Source: Sediminimonas sp.
GTDB taxonomy: Bacteria; Pseudomonadota; Alphaproteobacteria; Rhodobacterales; Rhodobacteraceae
NCBI RefSeq assembly: GCF_024637375.1
Contig: NZ_JAGXFK010000003.1
Location: 1 to 34,792 of the forward strand
DNA: 34,792 bases
Reading direction: 5' to 3'
Notes under the pieces: model-generated
The model's input: the letters and a program-made list of their open reading frames with translations, nothing else
The model's database searches: none
What the model was told of the DNA's origin: nothing
Position numbers and translations under genes: made by a program
Part shown: positions 7,600 through 15,813 of the stretch, piece by piece
Position numbering within the stretch: the first letter of the stretch is position 1
Layout of the letters: the number at the start of each line of letters is the position of its first letter

Positions 7600-8580
7600 C
7601 TATCCCCAGAGGCCGGCCGCCGGCGGGTGCACGCCGGCGTCGTCGTATTGCAAAGGCTGGGCGCGGTCTTCGGCCAACAGCAGCGGCCCGTCAAGGTCGG
7701 TGACCATCGCGCCCTGCGCCACCAGAACCGCCGGGGCCATCGCCAGCGAACTGCCGACCATGCAGCCGACCATGATGCCGTAGCCCTCGGCGAGCGCGGC
7801 CGCCTTCAGCGCCAGCGCCTCGGTCAGCCCGCCGGTCTTGTCGAGCTTGATGTTGACCACGTCATACTTGCCGGCAAGCCTCGGCAGGCTGGCGCGGTCG
7901 TGGCAGCTTTCGTCGGCGCAGACCGGCACCGGGCGCGCCATGGCGCGCAGGGCCTCGTCCTCGCCCGCCGGCAGGGGTTGCTCGACCAGCGCGACGCCGA
8001 GTCGCTGCAAGTGCGGCGCCAGATCGGCATAGGTTTCGGCGCTCCAGCCCTCGTTGGCATCGACGATGATGCGCGCCTCGGGCGCGCCCGCGCGCACCGC
8101 CTTCAGCCGCGGCATGTCGTCGGGGGTGCCCAGCTTGATCTTGAGAAGCGGCCGGTGGGCATTGGCCGCCGCCTGCGCCTGCATCGCGTCCGGAGTGTCC
8201 AGCGACAGGGTGTAGGCGGTCAGTTCCGGCCCCGGCGCGGGCAGGCCGGCCAGTTCCCACACGCGCTTGCCGGCGCGCTTGGCCTCGAGATCCCACAACG
8301 CGCAATCCACCGCGTTGCGCGCCGCCCCCGCCGGCAGCAGATCACGAAGCGCCGCGCGGTCGAATTGCTCTGGCAGCCCCTCGATCTGCGCGGACACGCT
8401 GTCGAGTGTCTCGTCGTAGCGCGCGTAAGGGACGCATTCGCCCCACCCGGTCACGCCGTCCGCGTTGATCCGCACCGTCAAGACTTCGGCGGTGCTGCGC
8501 GACCCGCGGCTGATGGTGAAAACCTGCGCCAGCCGAAATGTGTCCCGCGTTACCGAAATATCCACGCCCCGCCCTTTCAT
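7600..8580 (-). CDS. dgcA: N-acetyl-D-glutamate racemase DgcA (enolase superfamily)
   Basis: A 326-residue member of the enolase superfamily, dipeptide-epimerase/muconate-lactonizing subgroup. The capping N-domain is followed by a barrel with the KxK motif (K147-I-K149), metal ligands D174, E200 and D223, and the second-face lysine in NIKLDKTGG (about 243-251), the paired-lysine layout of 1,1-proton-transfer epimerases. Next to a DUF1611 gene this matches DgcA, reported to epimerise N-acetyl-D-glutamate to the L form in marine Proteobacteria. Without the neighbour I would have called it an L-Ala-D/L-Glu epimerase. Its ATG and the Shine-Dalgarno-like GGAG lie in a dispersed hairpin element (8575-8616) that separates it from dgcN by 58 bases. 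Confidence 0.88.
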   Translation of the reverse strand: MKGRGVDISVTRDTFRLAQVFTISRGSRSTAEVLTVRINADGVTGWGECVPYARYDETLDSVSAQIEGLPEQFDRAALRDLLPAGAARNAVDCALWDLEAKRAGKRVWELAGLPAPGPELTAYTLSLDTPDAMQAQAAANAHRPLLKIKLGTPDDMPRLKAVRAGAPEARIIVDANEGWSAETYADLAPHLQRLGVALVEQPLPAGEDEALRAMARPVPVCADESCHDRASLPRLAGKYDVVNIKLDKTGGLTEALALKAAALAEGYGIMVGCMVGSSLAMAPAVLVAQGAMVTDLDGPLLLAEDRAQPLQYDDAGVHPPAAGLWG

Positions 8581-8616
8581 CTTTCTCCAAATACTCCCGC
8601 CGGAGGCATCCGGCGG
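8575..8616 (-). repeat. Dispersed hairpin element, copy 1, overlapping the dgcA start
   Basis: Read on the minus strand: an 8-bp perfect stem (CCGCCGGA/TCCGGCGG, 8597-8616, 4-base loop) followed directly by the core GGAGTATTTGGAGAAAGATG. The last ATG is the dgcA start. Similar cores occur at 16095-16116 (20 of 22 bases identical) and, more degenerate, near 10908-10930. Such hairpin-GAGTATTT-AAGATGAA sequences are, to my knowledge, common between genes in Rhodobacteraceae. Confidence 0.75.
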
Positions 8617-8638
8617 CGCAACTTACCCCGGCGCCCGA

Positions 8639-9640
8639 CTACAGCGCGGCCAACGCTTCGGCCAGCCGCTCCGCGCCGTGGCGGTAGGGATCGACCGTAG
8701 GCAGGCCCAACCGCGCCTCGGTCTCTTCGCAATAGGCGCGCGCCTCGTCGTCGCTCATGTGCTGGGTGTTGATCGACACGCCCACGACCTGGCAGGCCGG
8801 GTTGGCGATCCGCGCCAGTGGCAGCGCCGTGTCGCGCAACGCCTCAAGCGAAGGTAGCGCATAGCCCGGCAAGCCGCGCATATGATCGCGCGTCGGCTCG
8901 TGGCTGAGGATCAGCGCATCGGGCTGGCCGCCGTGGATCAGCGCCATCGTCACGCCGGAATAGCTGACATGGAACAGGCTGCCCTGGCCCTCAATCACGT
9001 CCCAGTGGTCGGGGTCGTTGTCGGGCGTCAGCCATTCGATGCTGCCGGCCATGAAATCGGCCACCACGGCATCCAGCGGCACGCCGTCGCCGGTGATCAG
9101 GATGCCGGTCTGCCCGGTGGCGCGGAAGGTGCTTTTCATCCCCCGTGCACGCAGCGCGTCATCCAGCGCCAGGCCGGTATACATCTTGCCGACCGAGCAA
9201 TCGGTGCCCACCGCCAGCACCCGCTTGCCGGCGCGCTTGACGCCGTTGGCGATCGGGTAGCGCACTTCGGGGATGCGCACGTCGTGCAGTGCCCGCCCGC
9301 AGGCGTCGGCCACCGCCGCCAGGTCGGGCTCGTCGCGCAACAGGTTGTGCAGTCCCGAGGCCAGGTCGAACCCCTCTTCCAGCGCCGCCACCAGCACCTT
9401 CTTCCACGAGGCCGAGATCACGCCGCCGCGGTTGGCCACGCCGATCACCAGCGTGCGCGCGCCGGCGGCGCGGGCCTCCTGCAGGGTCATGTCGGCGAGC
9501 CCGAGATCGGCGCGGCACCCTTCCATGCGAAGCTGCCCCACGCAGTTATCGGGGCGCCAGTCCTTGATCCCCTGTGCCACCTTGGCAGCCAGTTGGTCGG
9601 GCGCATCGCCCAGGAACAGCAGGTATGGAGTTTCGATCAT
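8639..9640 (-). CDS. dgcN: D-glutamate N-acetyltransferase DgcN (DUF1611)
   Basis: A 333-residue DUF1611 protein. The N-terminal Rossmann-like part (VIGVANRGGVIS, about 65-76) is followed by a P-loop-type segment GTDCSVGKMYT (145-155) and the DUF1611 landmarks GQTGILITGDGVPLD and IEGQGSLFHVSYSG. Annotated for years as unknown or NAD-dependent, the family member next to DgcA was reported in marine Proteobacteria as an N-acetyltransferase acting on D-glutamate, the first step of a D-glutamate catabolic route. It leads the leftward operon dgcN-dgcA-transaminase. The ATG at 9640 follows an AGGTGAAAGG ribosome-binding region. Product N-acetyl-D-glutamate would be epimerised by DgcA. Family certain; reaction by homology and context. 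Confidence 0.88.
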   Translation of the reverse strand: MIETPYLLFLGDAPDQLAAKVAQGIKDWRPDNCVGQLRMEGCRADLGLADMTLQEARAAGARTLVIGVANRGGVISASWKKVLVAALEEGFDLASGLHNLLRDEPDLAAVADACGRALHDVRIPEVRYPIANGVKRAGKRVLAVGTDCSVGKMYTGLALDDALRARGMKSTFRATGQTGILITGDGVPLDAVVADFMAGSIEWLTPDNDPDHWDVIEGQGSLFHVSYSGVTMALIHGGQPDALILSHEPTRDHMRGLPGYALPSLEALRDTALPLARIANPACQVVGVSINTQHMSDDEARAYCEETEARLGLPTVDPYRHGAERLAEALAAL

Positions 9641-9820
9641 GTTTCGCGCCTTTCACCTCGAATTCGTCCGCCATTGTGTCGTAAATAGCCCGGGATGCGA
9701 TTGCAAACCCGATGCGATTTCGTTGCCGTGCGCGAGATTCTCCCGCGATCACGGCGATCCGCCGGAGATTGTTGCAATTCAGGCCGCCACCGCGACATCG
9801 CCACGCTGCAGTGCGGCGCG

Positions 9821-9837
9821 TTTGCCGCGCCCGCAAA
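9821..9837. promoter_or_regulatory. Inverted repeat in the dgcN/mcl1 divergent spacer
   Basis: The 284-base spacer between the divergent dgcN and mcl1 genes must hold both promoters. It contains TTTGC-N7-GCAAA (9821-9837), a plausible regulator site, followed at about 9860-9870 by an AT-rich patch (aatttaataagc). No particular regulator can be named. Confidence 0.25.
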
Positions 9838-9924
9838 ACCGGCTTGCACGCCGTGACGCAATTTAATAAGCGAACCAAAGCAGAAAACGACATATCCTTG
9901 CCGCCCCATCCAGAGAGGTGCCCG

Positions 9925-10884
9925 ATGAGCTTTCGCATCCAACCCGCCCCGCCGGCCCGGCCCAACCGCTGCCAGCTCTTCGGCCCCGGCTCGCGCCCCG
10001 CGATCTTCGAAAAGATGGCCACCAGCGCGGCCGACGTGATCAACCTCGACCTGGAGGATTCGGTCGCGCCGTCGGACAAGGACAGCGCCCGTACCAACAT
10101 CGTCGCGGCACTCGGCGATATCGACTGGGGCCGCAAGACCATGTCGGTGCGCATCAACGGGCTCGACACTCCCTACTGGTACCGCGACGTGATCGAATTG
10201 CTGGAAAGCGGGGCAGAGCGGCTCGACCAGATCATGATTCCCAAGGTCGGGTGCGCCGCCGACATCTACGCCGTCGATGCGCTGGTCACCGCCGTCGAGG
10301 CCGCCAGTGGCCGCGAAAAGCGTATCGGGTTCGAAGTCATCATCGAATCGGCCGCCGGCATCGCCCATGTCGAGGAAATCGCCGCCGCCAGCCCGCGCAT
10401 GCAGGCGATGAGCCTCGGCGCCGCCGATTTCGCGGCCTCCATGGGCATGGCCACAACCGGCATCGGCGGCACGCAGGAAAACTACTACATGATCCGCGAG
10501 GGGCAGAAATACTGGGGCGACCCCTGGCACTGGGCCCAGACGGCCATCGTCGCCGCCTGCCGCACCCATGGCGTGCTGCCGGTCGACGGCCCGTTCGGCG
10601 ACTTTTCGGACGAGGACGGCTTTCGCGCCCAGGCGCGTCGCTCGGCCACGTTGGGCATGGTCGGCAAATGGGCCATCCACCCCAAGCAGGTGGCGCTGGC
10701 CAACGAGGTGTTCACCCCCTCGGACGCGGCCGTCGCGGAAGCGCGCGAAATCCTCGCGGCGATGGAAGAGGCCAAGGCCAAGGGCGAAGGCGCCACCGTC
10801 TACAAGGGTCGGCTCGTGGATATCGCCAGCATCAAGCAGGCCGAGGGCATCGTGCGCCAGGCCGAGATGATCGCCGCCGGCTGA
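9925..10884 (+). CDS. mcl1: L-malyl-CoA/beta-methylmalyl-CoA lyase
   Basis: A 319-residue HpcH/HpaI-CitE family lyase that splits L-malyl-CoA to acetyl-CoA and glyoxylate and beta-methylmalyl-CoA to propionyl-CoA and glyoxylate, in the ethylmalonyl-CoA pathway of acetate assimilation. The N-terminus SFRIQPAPPARPNRCQLFG, the acidic NLDLEDSVAP, IIESAAGIAHVEEIA and GMVGKWAIHPKQVALANEVF are nearly those of Rhodobacter sphaeroides Mcl1 as I remember it, and the length matches. The ATG at 9925 follows AGAGAGG at 9912-9918; an upstream in-frame extension is not family-like. It is monocistronic and divergent from dgcN. A degenerate dispersed element and a strong hairpin lie after the stop codon. Confidence 0.95.
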   Translation: MSFRIQPAPPARPNRCQLFGPGSRPAIFEKMATSAADVINLDLEDSVAPSDKDSARTNIVAALGDIDWGRKTMSVRINGLDTPYWYRDVIELLESGAERLDQIMIPKVGCAADIYAVDALVTAVEAASGREKRIGFEVIIESAAGIAHVEEIAAASPRMQAMSLGAADFAASMGMATTGIGGTQENYYMIREGQKYWGDPWHWAQTAIVAACRTHGVLPVDGPFGDFSDEDGFRAQARRSATLGMVGKWAIHPKQVALANEVFTPSDAAVAEAREILAAMEEAKAKGEGATVYKGRLVDIASIKQAEGIVRQAEMIAAG

Positions 10885-10888
10885 CCGA

Positions 10889-10931
10889 CCCGCCGCCGCC
10901 TCGGGCGGGCGTATCCGGGGCAAGATGAAGG
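10889..10931 (+). repeat. Dispersed hairpin element, copy 3 (degenerate)
   Basis: Just downstream of mcl1 a GC-rich partial inverted repeat (ccgccgcctcgggcggg) is followed by GGGCGTATCCGGGGCAAGAT and GAA. This aligns with the GGGAGTATTTGGAGAAAGAT-GAA core of the dgcA copy at 18 of 23 positions, with the order hairpin, GTAT, AAGATGAA preserved. No gene starts at its ATG. Confidence 0.45.
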
Positions 10932-10939
10932 GGCGTGCG

Positions 10940-10962
10940 GAGCCAGGCCCCCGGCCTGGCTC
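10940..10962. terminator. Hairpin between convergent mcl1 and the 10961-11362 gene
   Basis: GAGCCAGGCC (10940-10949) and GGCCTGGCTC (10953-10962) form a perfect 10-bp stem with a 3-base loop. It sits between two convergent genes and overlaps the stop codon of the leftward one. There is no T-run on either side, so factor-independent termination is not assured, but position and stability suggest a shared transcript end. Confidence 0.45.
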
Positions 10963-11362
10963 AATCGCCGCTCATCCGCTCGGCCTTCTTGCGGATCAAC
11001 ACGCTGCGCAGGTCGTGCATCGCCAGCAGCAGCGCGTCGGTGATCTCTTCGAGTTGCGCATCGGTGGCGCGGGTCTGGGCCCAGTGAGCGGTCATGTTCA
11101 GATGATCCACGGCGCGGTGGATGTCGTCGATCTGGCGTTCGGCCAGGGTCAGCCGGCGCTCTTCCATCCAGTCGTGTATCGCCTCCAGGTCGGTCGCGTC
11201 GAGTTGCCTCTCGCCGTGCGGCTTGATCTCGCCGTTGCGGATGTTGACCACGGCGATCTGGTCCATCTCGATGCGGCGCTGGCGGTTCTCGCTGTCGACG
11301 CGAAAGACGAAGGCGCCGTTCTCGCGCACGCGGAAAAAGTAATCTGGCAATTCGACGCTCAT
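10961..11362 (-). CDS. Conserved hypothetical protein
   Basis: A 133-residue soluble protein I do not recognise. It starts MSVELPDYFFRVRENGAFVFRVD, has a middle part FRVDSENRQRRIEMDQIAVVNI that reads like a small beta domain, and then a charged, probably alpha-helical C-terminal half (about 60-133). No signal peptide, membrane segment or cysteine motif. The ATG at 11362 follows GGAGGG at a normal distance. It lies 25 bases after the aminotransferase gene on the same strand, so the two are probably co-transcribed. Coding is supported by ribosome binding site, spacing and composition; function is unknown. Confidence 0.7.
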   Translation of the reverse strand: MSVELPDYFFRVRENGAFVFRVDSENRQRRIEMDQIAVVNIRNGEIKPHGERQLDATDLEAIHDWMEERRLTLAERQIDDIHRAVDHLNMTAHWAQTRATDAQLEEITDALLLAMHDLRSVLIRKKAERMSGD

Positions 11363-11387
11363 GGCGCGCCCTCCACTCTGGCTGGGG

Positions 11388-12656
<1,269 letters not shown>

Positions 12657-12688
12657 TCAAGCGCGATCGGTGAAAACGGAGAGACAGG

Positions 12689-13084
12689 GTGTCAGACACA
12701 GCAACCGACTGGTACGGGGCCGACATGGCCACCTTCGGCGACCGCGTCGCGGCGGCGCGCGAAGCCGCCGGGATGACCCAGAAACAGATGGCCAAGCGAC
12801 TGGGCGTCAAGCTGTCCACCGTGCGCGGATGGGAAGAAGACCTCAGCGAGCCGCGCGCCAACAAGCTGTCGATGATGGCGGGGCTGCTCAACGTGTCGAT
12901 CGTCTGGCTGCTCACCGGCGAAGGCGAGGGCGGGCTGGCCGCGCCGGACGAGGCCGAACCGCTGTCGCCCGACATCGACGCGCTGCTGATGGAATTGCGC
13001 GATGTCAAGACGCAGATGAACGCCGCCTCCGACCGGCTGGGCCGGCTTGAAAAGAAGCTGCGCACGAGGCTCAAGGGTGAGTGA
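12689..13084 (+). CDS. XRE-type helix-turn-helix transcriptional regulator
   Basis: A 131-residue DNA-binding protein. Residues about 16-70 form a Cro/CI-type HTH: FGDRVAAAREAAGMTQKQMA, then RLGVKLSTVRGWEEDLSEPR and the helix MMAGLLNVSIVWLLTGEGEG. The C-terminal part (about 90-131) is charged and helical (LLMELRDVKTQMNAASDRLG), probably a coiled-coil dimerisation segment. The start is GTG at 12689 with GGAGAG upstream. Its last codons overlap the start of sdhE by 8 bases, so the two are translationally coupled. Short regulators of this form are common in Rhodobacteraceae; the target is unknown. Confidence 0.85.
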   Translation: MSDTATDWYGADMATFGDRVAAAREAAGMTQKQMAKRLGVKLSTVRGWEEDLSEPRANKLSMMAGLLNVSIVWLLTGEGEGGLAAPDEAEPLSPDIDALLMELRDVKTQMNAASDRLGRLEKKLRTRLKGE

Positions 13085-13364
13085 GGTCGCCCCGCCGCCA
13101 GACGAACCCCGCGAGACGCGGCTCAGGCGGCTTAAAATGCGCTCGATGCGGCGCGGCATCAAGGAAATGGACGTGATCCTGTCGCGCTACGCCGAGGCGG
13201 CGCTGCCGGGCATGGACGCGGCGACGCTGGACACCTACGAGGCGCTGTTGTCGGAAAACGACCAGGACCTTCTGTATTGGGTCAGCGGTCGCGATGCCCC
13301 CCCCGCCGCGCTGGCGCCACTGGTTGCCGATATTCGCGCCTCAGTGGGCATGACCGGCGGCTGA
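13077..13364 (+). CDS. sdhE: Succinate dehydrogenase assembly factor SdhE
   Basis: A 95-residue SdhE/YgfY/SDH5-family protein that promotes covalent attachment of FAD to succinate dehydrogenase subunit SdhA. The diagnostic RGxxE motif is present in MRRGIKEMD, followed by the family pattern LDTYEALLSENDQDLLYWVSG. I set the start at GTG 13077 because it overlaps the previous stop, has GAGG about eight bases upstream, and gives the usual length; an upstream ATG at 13047 would add residues outside the family. It is the second gene of a pair with the XRE regulator. fumC, another TCA-cycle gene, lies 3 kb away but is not in the same operon. Confidence 0.92.
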   Translation: MSEVAPPPDEPRETRLRRLKMRSMRRGIKEMDVILSRYAEAALPGMDAATLDTYEALLSENDQDLLYWVSGRDAPPAALAPLVADIRASVGMTGG

Positions 13365-13371
13365 GCCCGGC

Positions 13372-13406
13372 ACGGCGCCGGTTTTAGGCGCCGTTTAACG
13401 GTTTTT
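13372..13406 (+). terminator. Rho-independent terminator after sdhE
   Basis: ACGGCGCC (13372-13379) pairs with GGCGCCGT (13387-13394) in a perfect 8-bp stem with a 7-base loop, followed by TTAACGGTTTTTT. It ends the XRE-sdhE transcript before ldtR. Confidence 0.65.
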
Positions 13407-13407
13407 T

Positions 13408-13449
13408 CGGCAATTGCCGCGATTCTGTCGTCCGAGGTTGCATCGGACG
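13408..13449. promoter_or_regulatory. Two palindromes upstream of ldtR, possible MarR operators
   Basis: A 12-base perfect palindrome CGGCAATTGCCG (13408-13419) and an inverted repeat CGTCCGA-N7-TCGGACG (13429-13449) lie within 55 bases of the ldtR start, the second almost touching its ribosome binding site. MarR-family proteins usually repress themselves through such palindromes, so autoregulation is plausible. No binding data are implied. Confidence 0.4.
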
Positions 13450-13461
13450 GAGGATTTTTCA

Positions 13462-13959
13462 ATGAGCAAACAGGGCAAACTTGCCCCCGCGGGCGGGGCG
13501 GGCCTGTTGGGCGGCTATCTTGACGCGCTGGCGCTGGTCGAACGGCTGCACCGGCTGTTGCTGGACGTGATCAAGGACGAGTTCGAGCGTCTCGGCGTCC
13601 TCGACATCAACGCCGTGCAGGCGCTGCTGCTGTTCAATATCGGCGAGAACGAGGTCACGGCGGGCGAACTCAAGTCGCGCGGCTACTACCAGAGCAGCAA
13701 TGTCAGCTACAACCTCAAGAAACTGGTCGAAACGGGCTACATGCACCACCAACGCTGCGAGATCGACCGCCGCGCGGTGCGCGTGCGCCTCACCGCCAGG
13801 GGCCGCGCGATCCGCGACGTGGTGGCGGCGCTGTTCGCGCGCCACGCCGAGGGGATGGAGGGGCGCGGCGTGATCGACGTCGATGGCATGGACCGCATCA
13901 CCCATTCGCTGCGCCGGGTCGAACGGTACTGGACCGACCAGATTCGCTATATCTACTGA
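13462..13959 (+). CDS. ldtR: MarR-family transcriptional regulator LdtR
   Basis: A 165-residue winged-helix regulator. The N-terminal LDALALVERLHRLLLDVIKDEFERLG, then DINAVQALLLFNIGENEVTA, the recognition region GYYQSSNVSYNLKKLVETGY and the wing DRRAVRVRLTARGRAIR match the LdtR group known from Liberibacter and Rhizobiales, where it controls an L,D-transpeptidase and osmotic tolerance. A strong GGAGG sits before the ATG at 13462; an upstream in-frame start lacks such a site. No L,D-transpeptidase gene is in this window, so any such target would be in trans. Two palindromes upstream suggest self-regulation. The family is clear; the regulon in this organism is not known. Confidence 0.85.
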   Translation: MSKQGKLAPAGGAGLLGGYLDALALVERLHRLLLDVIKDEFERLGVLDINAVQALLLFNIGENEVTAGELKSRGYYQSSNVSYNLKKLVETGYMHHQRCEIDRRAVRVRLTARGRAIRDVVAALFARHAEGMEGRGVIDVDGMDRITHSLRRVERYWTDQIRYIY

Positions 13960-13975
13960 CCCGGCGCGCTCGCGG

Positions 13976-14404
13976 TCACCAGTGGCCGGTGTTCTCCATG
14001 CTGGCCCAGGGTTCGGCCGGTTTCAGCGCCTCTCCCATCTGCAACAGCTCGACCGAGATGTTGTCGGGGCTGCGCACGAAGGCCATGCGCCCGTCGCGCG
14101 GCGGACGGTTGATGGTCACGCCGTTATCCATCAGGTGCTGGCACATCTCGTGGATGTTCTCGACCTCGTAGGCGAGGTGCCCGAAATGGCGGCTGTCATC
14201 GGGCAGCGCGTCGTCGCCGTCCCAGTTCCAGGTCAGCTCGACCGGGCATTCGGGCTGTCCCGGCGGCGCCATGAAGATCAGCGAAAAACGGCCCTGTTCA
14301 CTGTCATGGCGGCGGGTTTCCTCCAGCCCCAGAAGCGAGAAGAACGCCATCGTCTTTTCCAGGTCCTTCACGCGGACCATGGTGTGCAGGTAGCGGATTT
14401 TCAT
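13976..14404 (-). CDS. gloA: VOC-family protein, lactoylglutathione lyase (glyoxalase I)-like
   Basis: A 142-residue vicinal-oxygen-chelate protein made of two paired beta-alpha-beta modules. KIRYLHTMVRVKDLEKTMAFF opens it like glyoxalase I, with H7 as the probable first metal ligand; E57 (PVELTWNW), H76 (HFGHLAYEV, about 73-81) and E119 (NISVELLQ) are in the positions of the remaining ligands. Glyoxalase I detoxifies methylglyoxal as its glutathione adduct. The length is slightly above the E. coli enzyme. Convergent with ldtR, with 16 bases between the stop codons. An 11-bp tandem repeat lies about 20 bases upstream of its start. A related VOC activity is possible. Confidence 0.85.
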   Translation of the reverse strand: MKIRYLHTMVRVKDLEKTMAFFSLLGLEETRRHDSEQGRFSLIFMAPPGQPECPVELTWNWDGDDALPDDSRHFGHLAYEVENIHEMCQHLMDNGVTINRPPRDGRMAFVRSPDNISVELLQMGEALKPAEPWASMENTGHW

Positions 14405-14422
14405 CGGCAGTCTCCCGTTCAG

Positions 14423-14455
14423 TATCGCGTCGGTATTCTGTCGGTATCGCGTCGG
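14423..14455. repeat. 11-bp tandem repeat, three units (TATNNNGTCGG)
   Basis: Three back-to-back 11-base units: tatcgcgtcgg, tattctgtcgg, tatcgcgtcgg, immediately upstream of the leftward gloA-like gene and in the spacer before thyX. The same unit occurs twice at 4260-4281, 10 kb away. The period of 11 is close to one helical turn. Confidence 0.75.
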
Positions 14456-14605
14456 TGCGACCCTCGCGGAGCAGGATAGGCCCTGAGCCGTGCGTGTCGA
14501 GGGCAAAGGGACGCACGCGCACACACCCGATATCGGCTTGGCGTCGGGGGCGTCCGCAAGATATAGTAGTGGGCGACTCGTCCCATTCCCCGAAAGGATT
14601 TCGCG

Positions 14606-15514
14606 ATGCCGCTCAGCCCCGACCAACAGGCCGAAATCGACGCGCAGCGCGCGCAGCCGCGCCAGACCCTGCGCACCGTGTCGGAGGGGCTGGAAGCGCG
14701 GCTCTATACCGCCACGCCGGTGCTCGACCACGGCTTCGTGCGGGTCGTCGATTACATGGGCGACGATGCCGCGATCTGCCAGGCGGCGCGGGTCAGCTAC
14801 GGGCGCGGGACGAAATCGGTCAGCAACGACGCCGGACTGATCCGCTACCTGATGCGGCACTGGCACTCGACCCCGTTCGAGATGTGCGAGATCAAGCTGC
14901 ACGTCAAGCTGCCCATCTTCGTGGCGCGGCAATGGATCCGGCACCGCACCGCCAACGTCAACGAATACTCGGCGCGCTACTCGATCCTTGACCGCGAATT
15001 CTACATCCCCGCGTCCGAACACCTGGCGGCGCAATCCACGACCAACAGCCAGGGCCGCGGCGAGACGCTGAGCGGCGACGAGGCGGCGCGCGTGCTGGAC
15101 ATCCTGCGCGAGGATGCCGGGCGGGCCTATGACCACTACGAGGCGATGATCAGCCAGGACGGGCAGGCGGGGCTGGCGCGCGAGCTGGCACGGATGAACC
15201 TGCCGGCCAACATCTATACCCAGTGGTACTGGAAAACCGACCTGCACAACCTGCTGCATTTCCTGCGCCTGCGCGCCGACGCCCATGCGCAATACGAAAT
15301 CCGCGCCTATGCCGACGCGATTTGCGACATCGTCCGCGACTGGGTGCCGGCGAGCTACGCCGCGTTCGAGGATTACCGCATGGGCGGCGCCACCCTGTCG
15401 GCCACCGCCCTTGATTGCCTGCGCCGGATGCTGAAGGGTGAAGAGGTGACGCAGGAAAACTCCGGCATGAGCAAAGGCGAATGGCGGGAGTTTGTGGGGG
15501 TGATTGAGGGGTGA
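14606..15514 (+). CDS. thyX: Flavin-dependent thymidylate synthase ThyX
   Basis: A 302-residue FAD-dependent thymidylate synthase that methylates dUMP to dTMP with methylenetetrahydrofolate and NADPH. The ThyX signature RHRx7S is at 112-122 ([11 protein letters not shown]). [14 protein letters not shown] follows, and [26 protein letters not shown] is the conserved C-terminal part with the DLHNLLHFL substrate region. The length is typical for alphaproteobacterial ThyX. The ATG at 14606 has AAAGGA upstream. No thyA is visible in the window. Single gene, followed by about 300 bases without a recognised gene. Confidence 0.96.
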   Translation: MPLSPDQQAEIDAQRAQPRQTLRTVSEGLEARLYTATPVLDHGFVRVVDYMGDDAAICQAARVSYGRGTKSVSNDAGLIRYLMRHWHSTPFEMCEIKLHVKLPIFVARQWIRHRTANVNEYSARYSILDREFYIPASEHLAAQSTTNSQGRGETLSGDEAARVLDILREDAGRAYDHYEAMISQDGQAGLARELARMNLPANIYTQWYWKTDLHNLLHFLRLRADAHAQYEIRAYADAICDIVRDWVPASYAAFEDYRMGGATLSATALDCLRRMLKGEEVTQENSGMSKGEWREFVGVIEG

Positions 15515-15813
15515 GTGTTCTTCCCCGGATGATCACTTGGGCGGGCTCGCAACGCATCGGAAACCCTTGCCATCCGTGCGCCGTATAGGCGCAGAGATCG
15601 CCACGCCACATCCCGCCTGCCCGGCAACGCCGGGCCGCGCCCGACCCGCCCCGTCACGCCGGAGGTGTGCCATCAAGGGTGGCGGGCGCGTTTGCAACGC
15701 TGCACTCTGAAACACCGTTGCCGGATTTGGCGCGGAAGGCACTCCGAAGGACCGTCGCAGCGCCCACCCCGGATCGGGCGCGGCCCGTCTTTTCCGCCGC
15801 ATGGCACGGCACT
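15515..15813. other. Gene-free stretch after thyX
   Basis: About 300 bases without a recognisable gene. Open frames on the minus strand through this region are arginine-rich, as expected of GC-rich non-coding DNA, and show no family motifs. A 7-bp hairpin GCCCGGC/GCCGGGC at 15619-15635 is the only local structure I can see; no T-run follows it. A small RNA cannot be excluded. Confidence 0.4.

Noticed and set aside
5606-7783. A 725-codon plus-strand frame across the MATE and transaminase genes
   Set aside because: It overlaps two well-identified genes in other frames and has shadow composition.
6728-10884. A biosynthetic gene cluster around the DUF1611, enolase-type and transaminase genes
   Set aside because: Each has a catabolic explanation and there are no carrier, synthetase or tailoring genes nearby.
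14405-15292. An N-terminal extension of the gloA-like gene to 438 codons
   Set aside because: The extension is antisense to thyX and crosses the 11-bp repeat; glyoxalase-type proteins start at the ATG at 14404.
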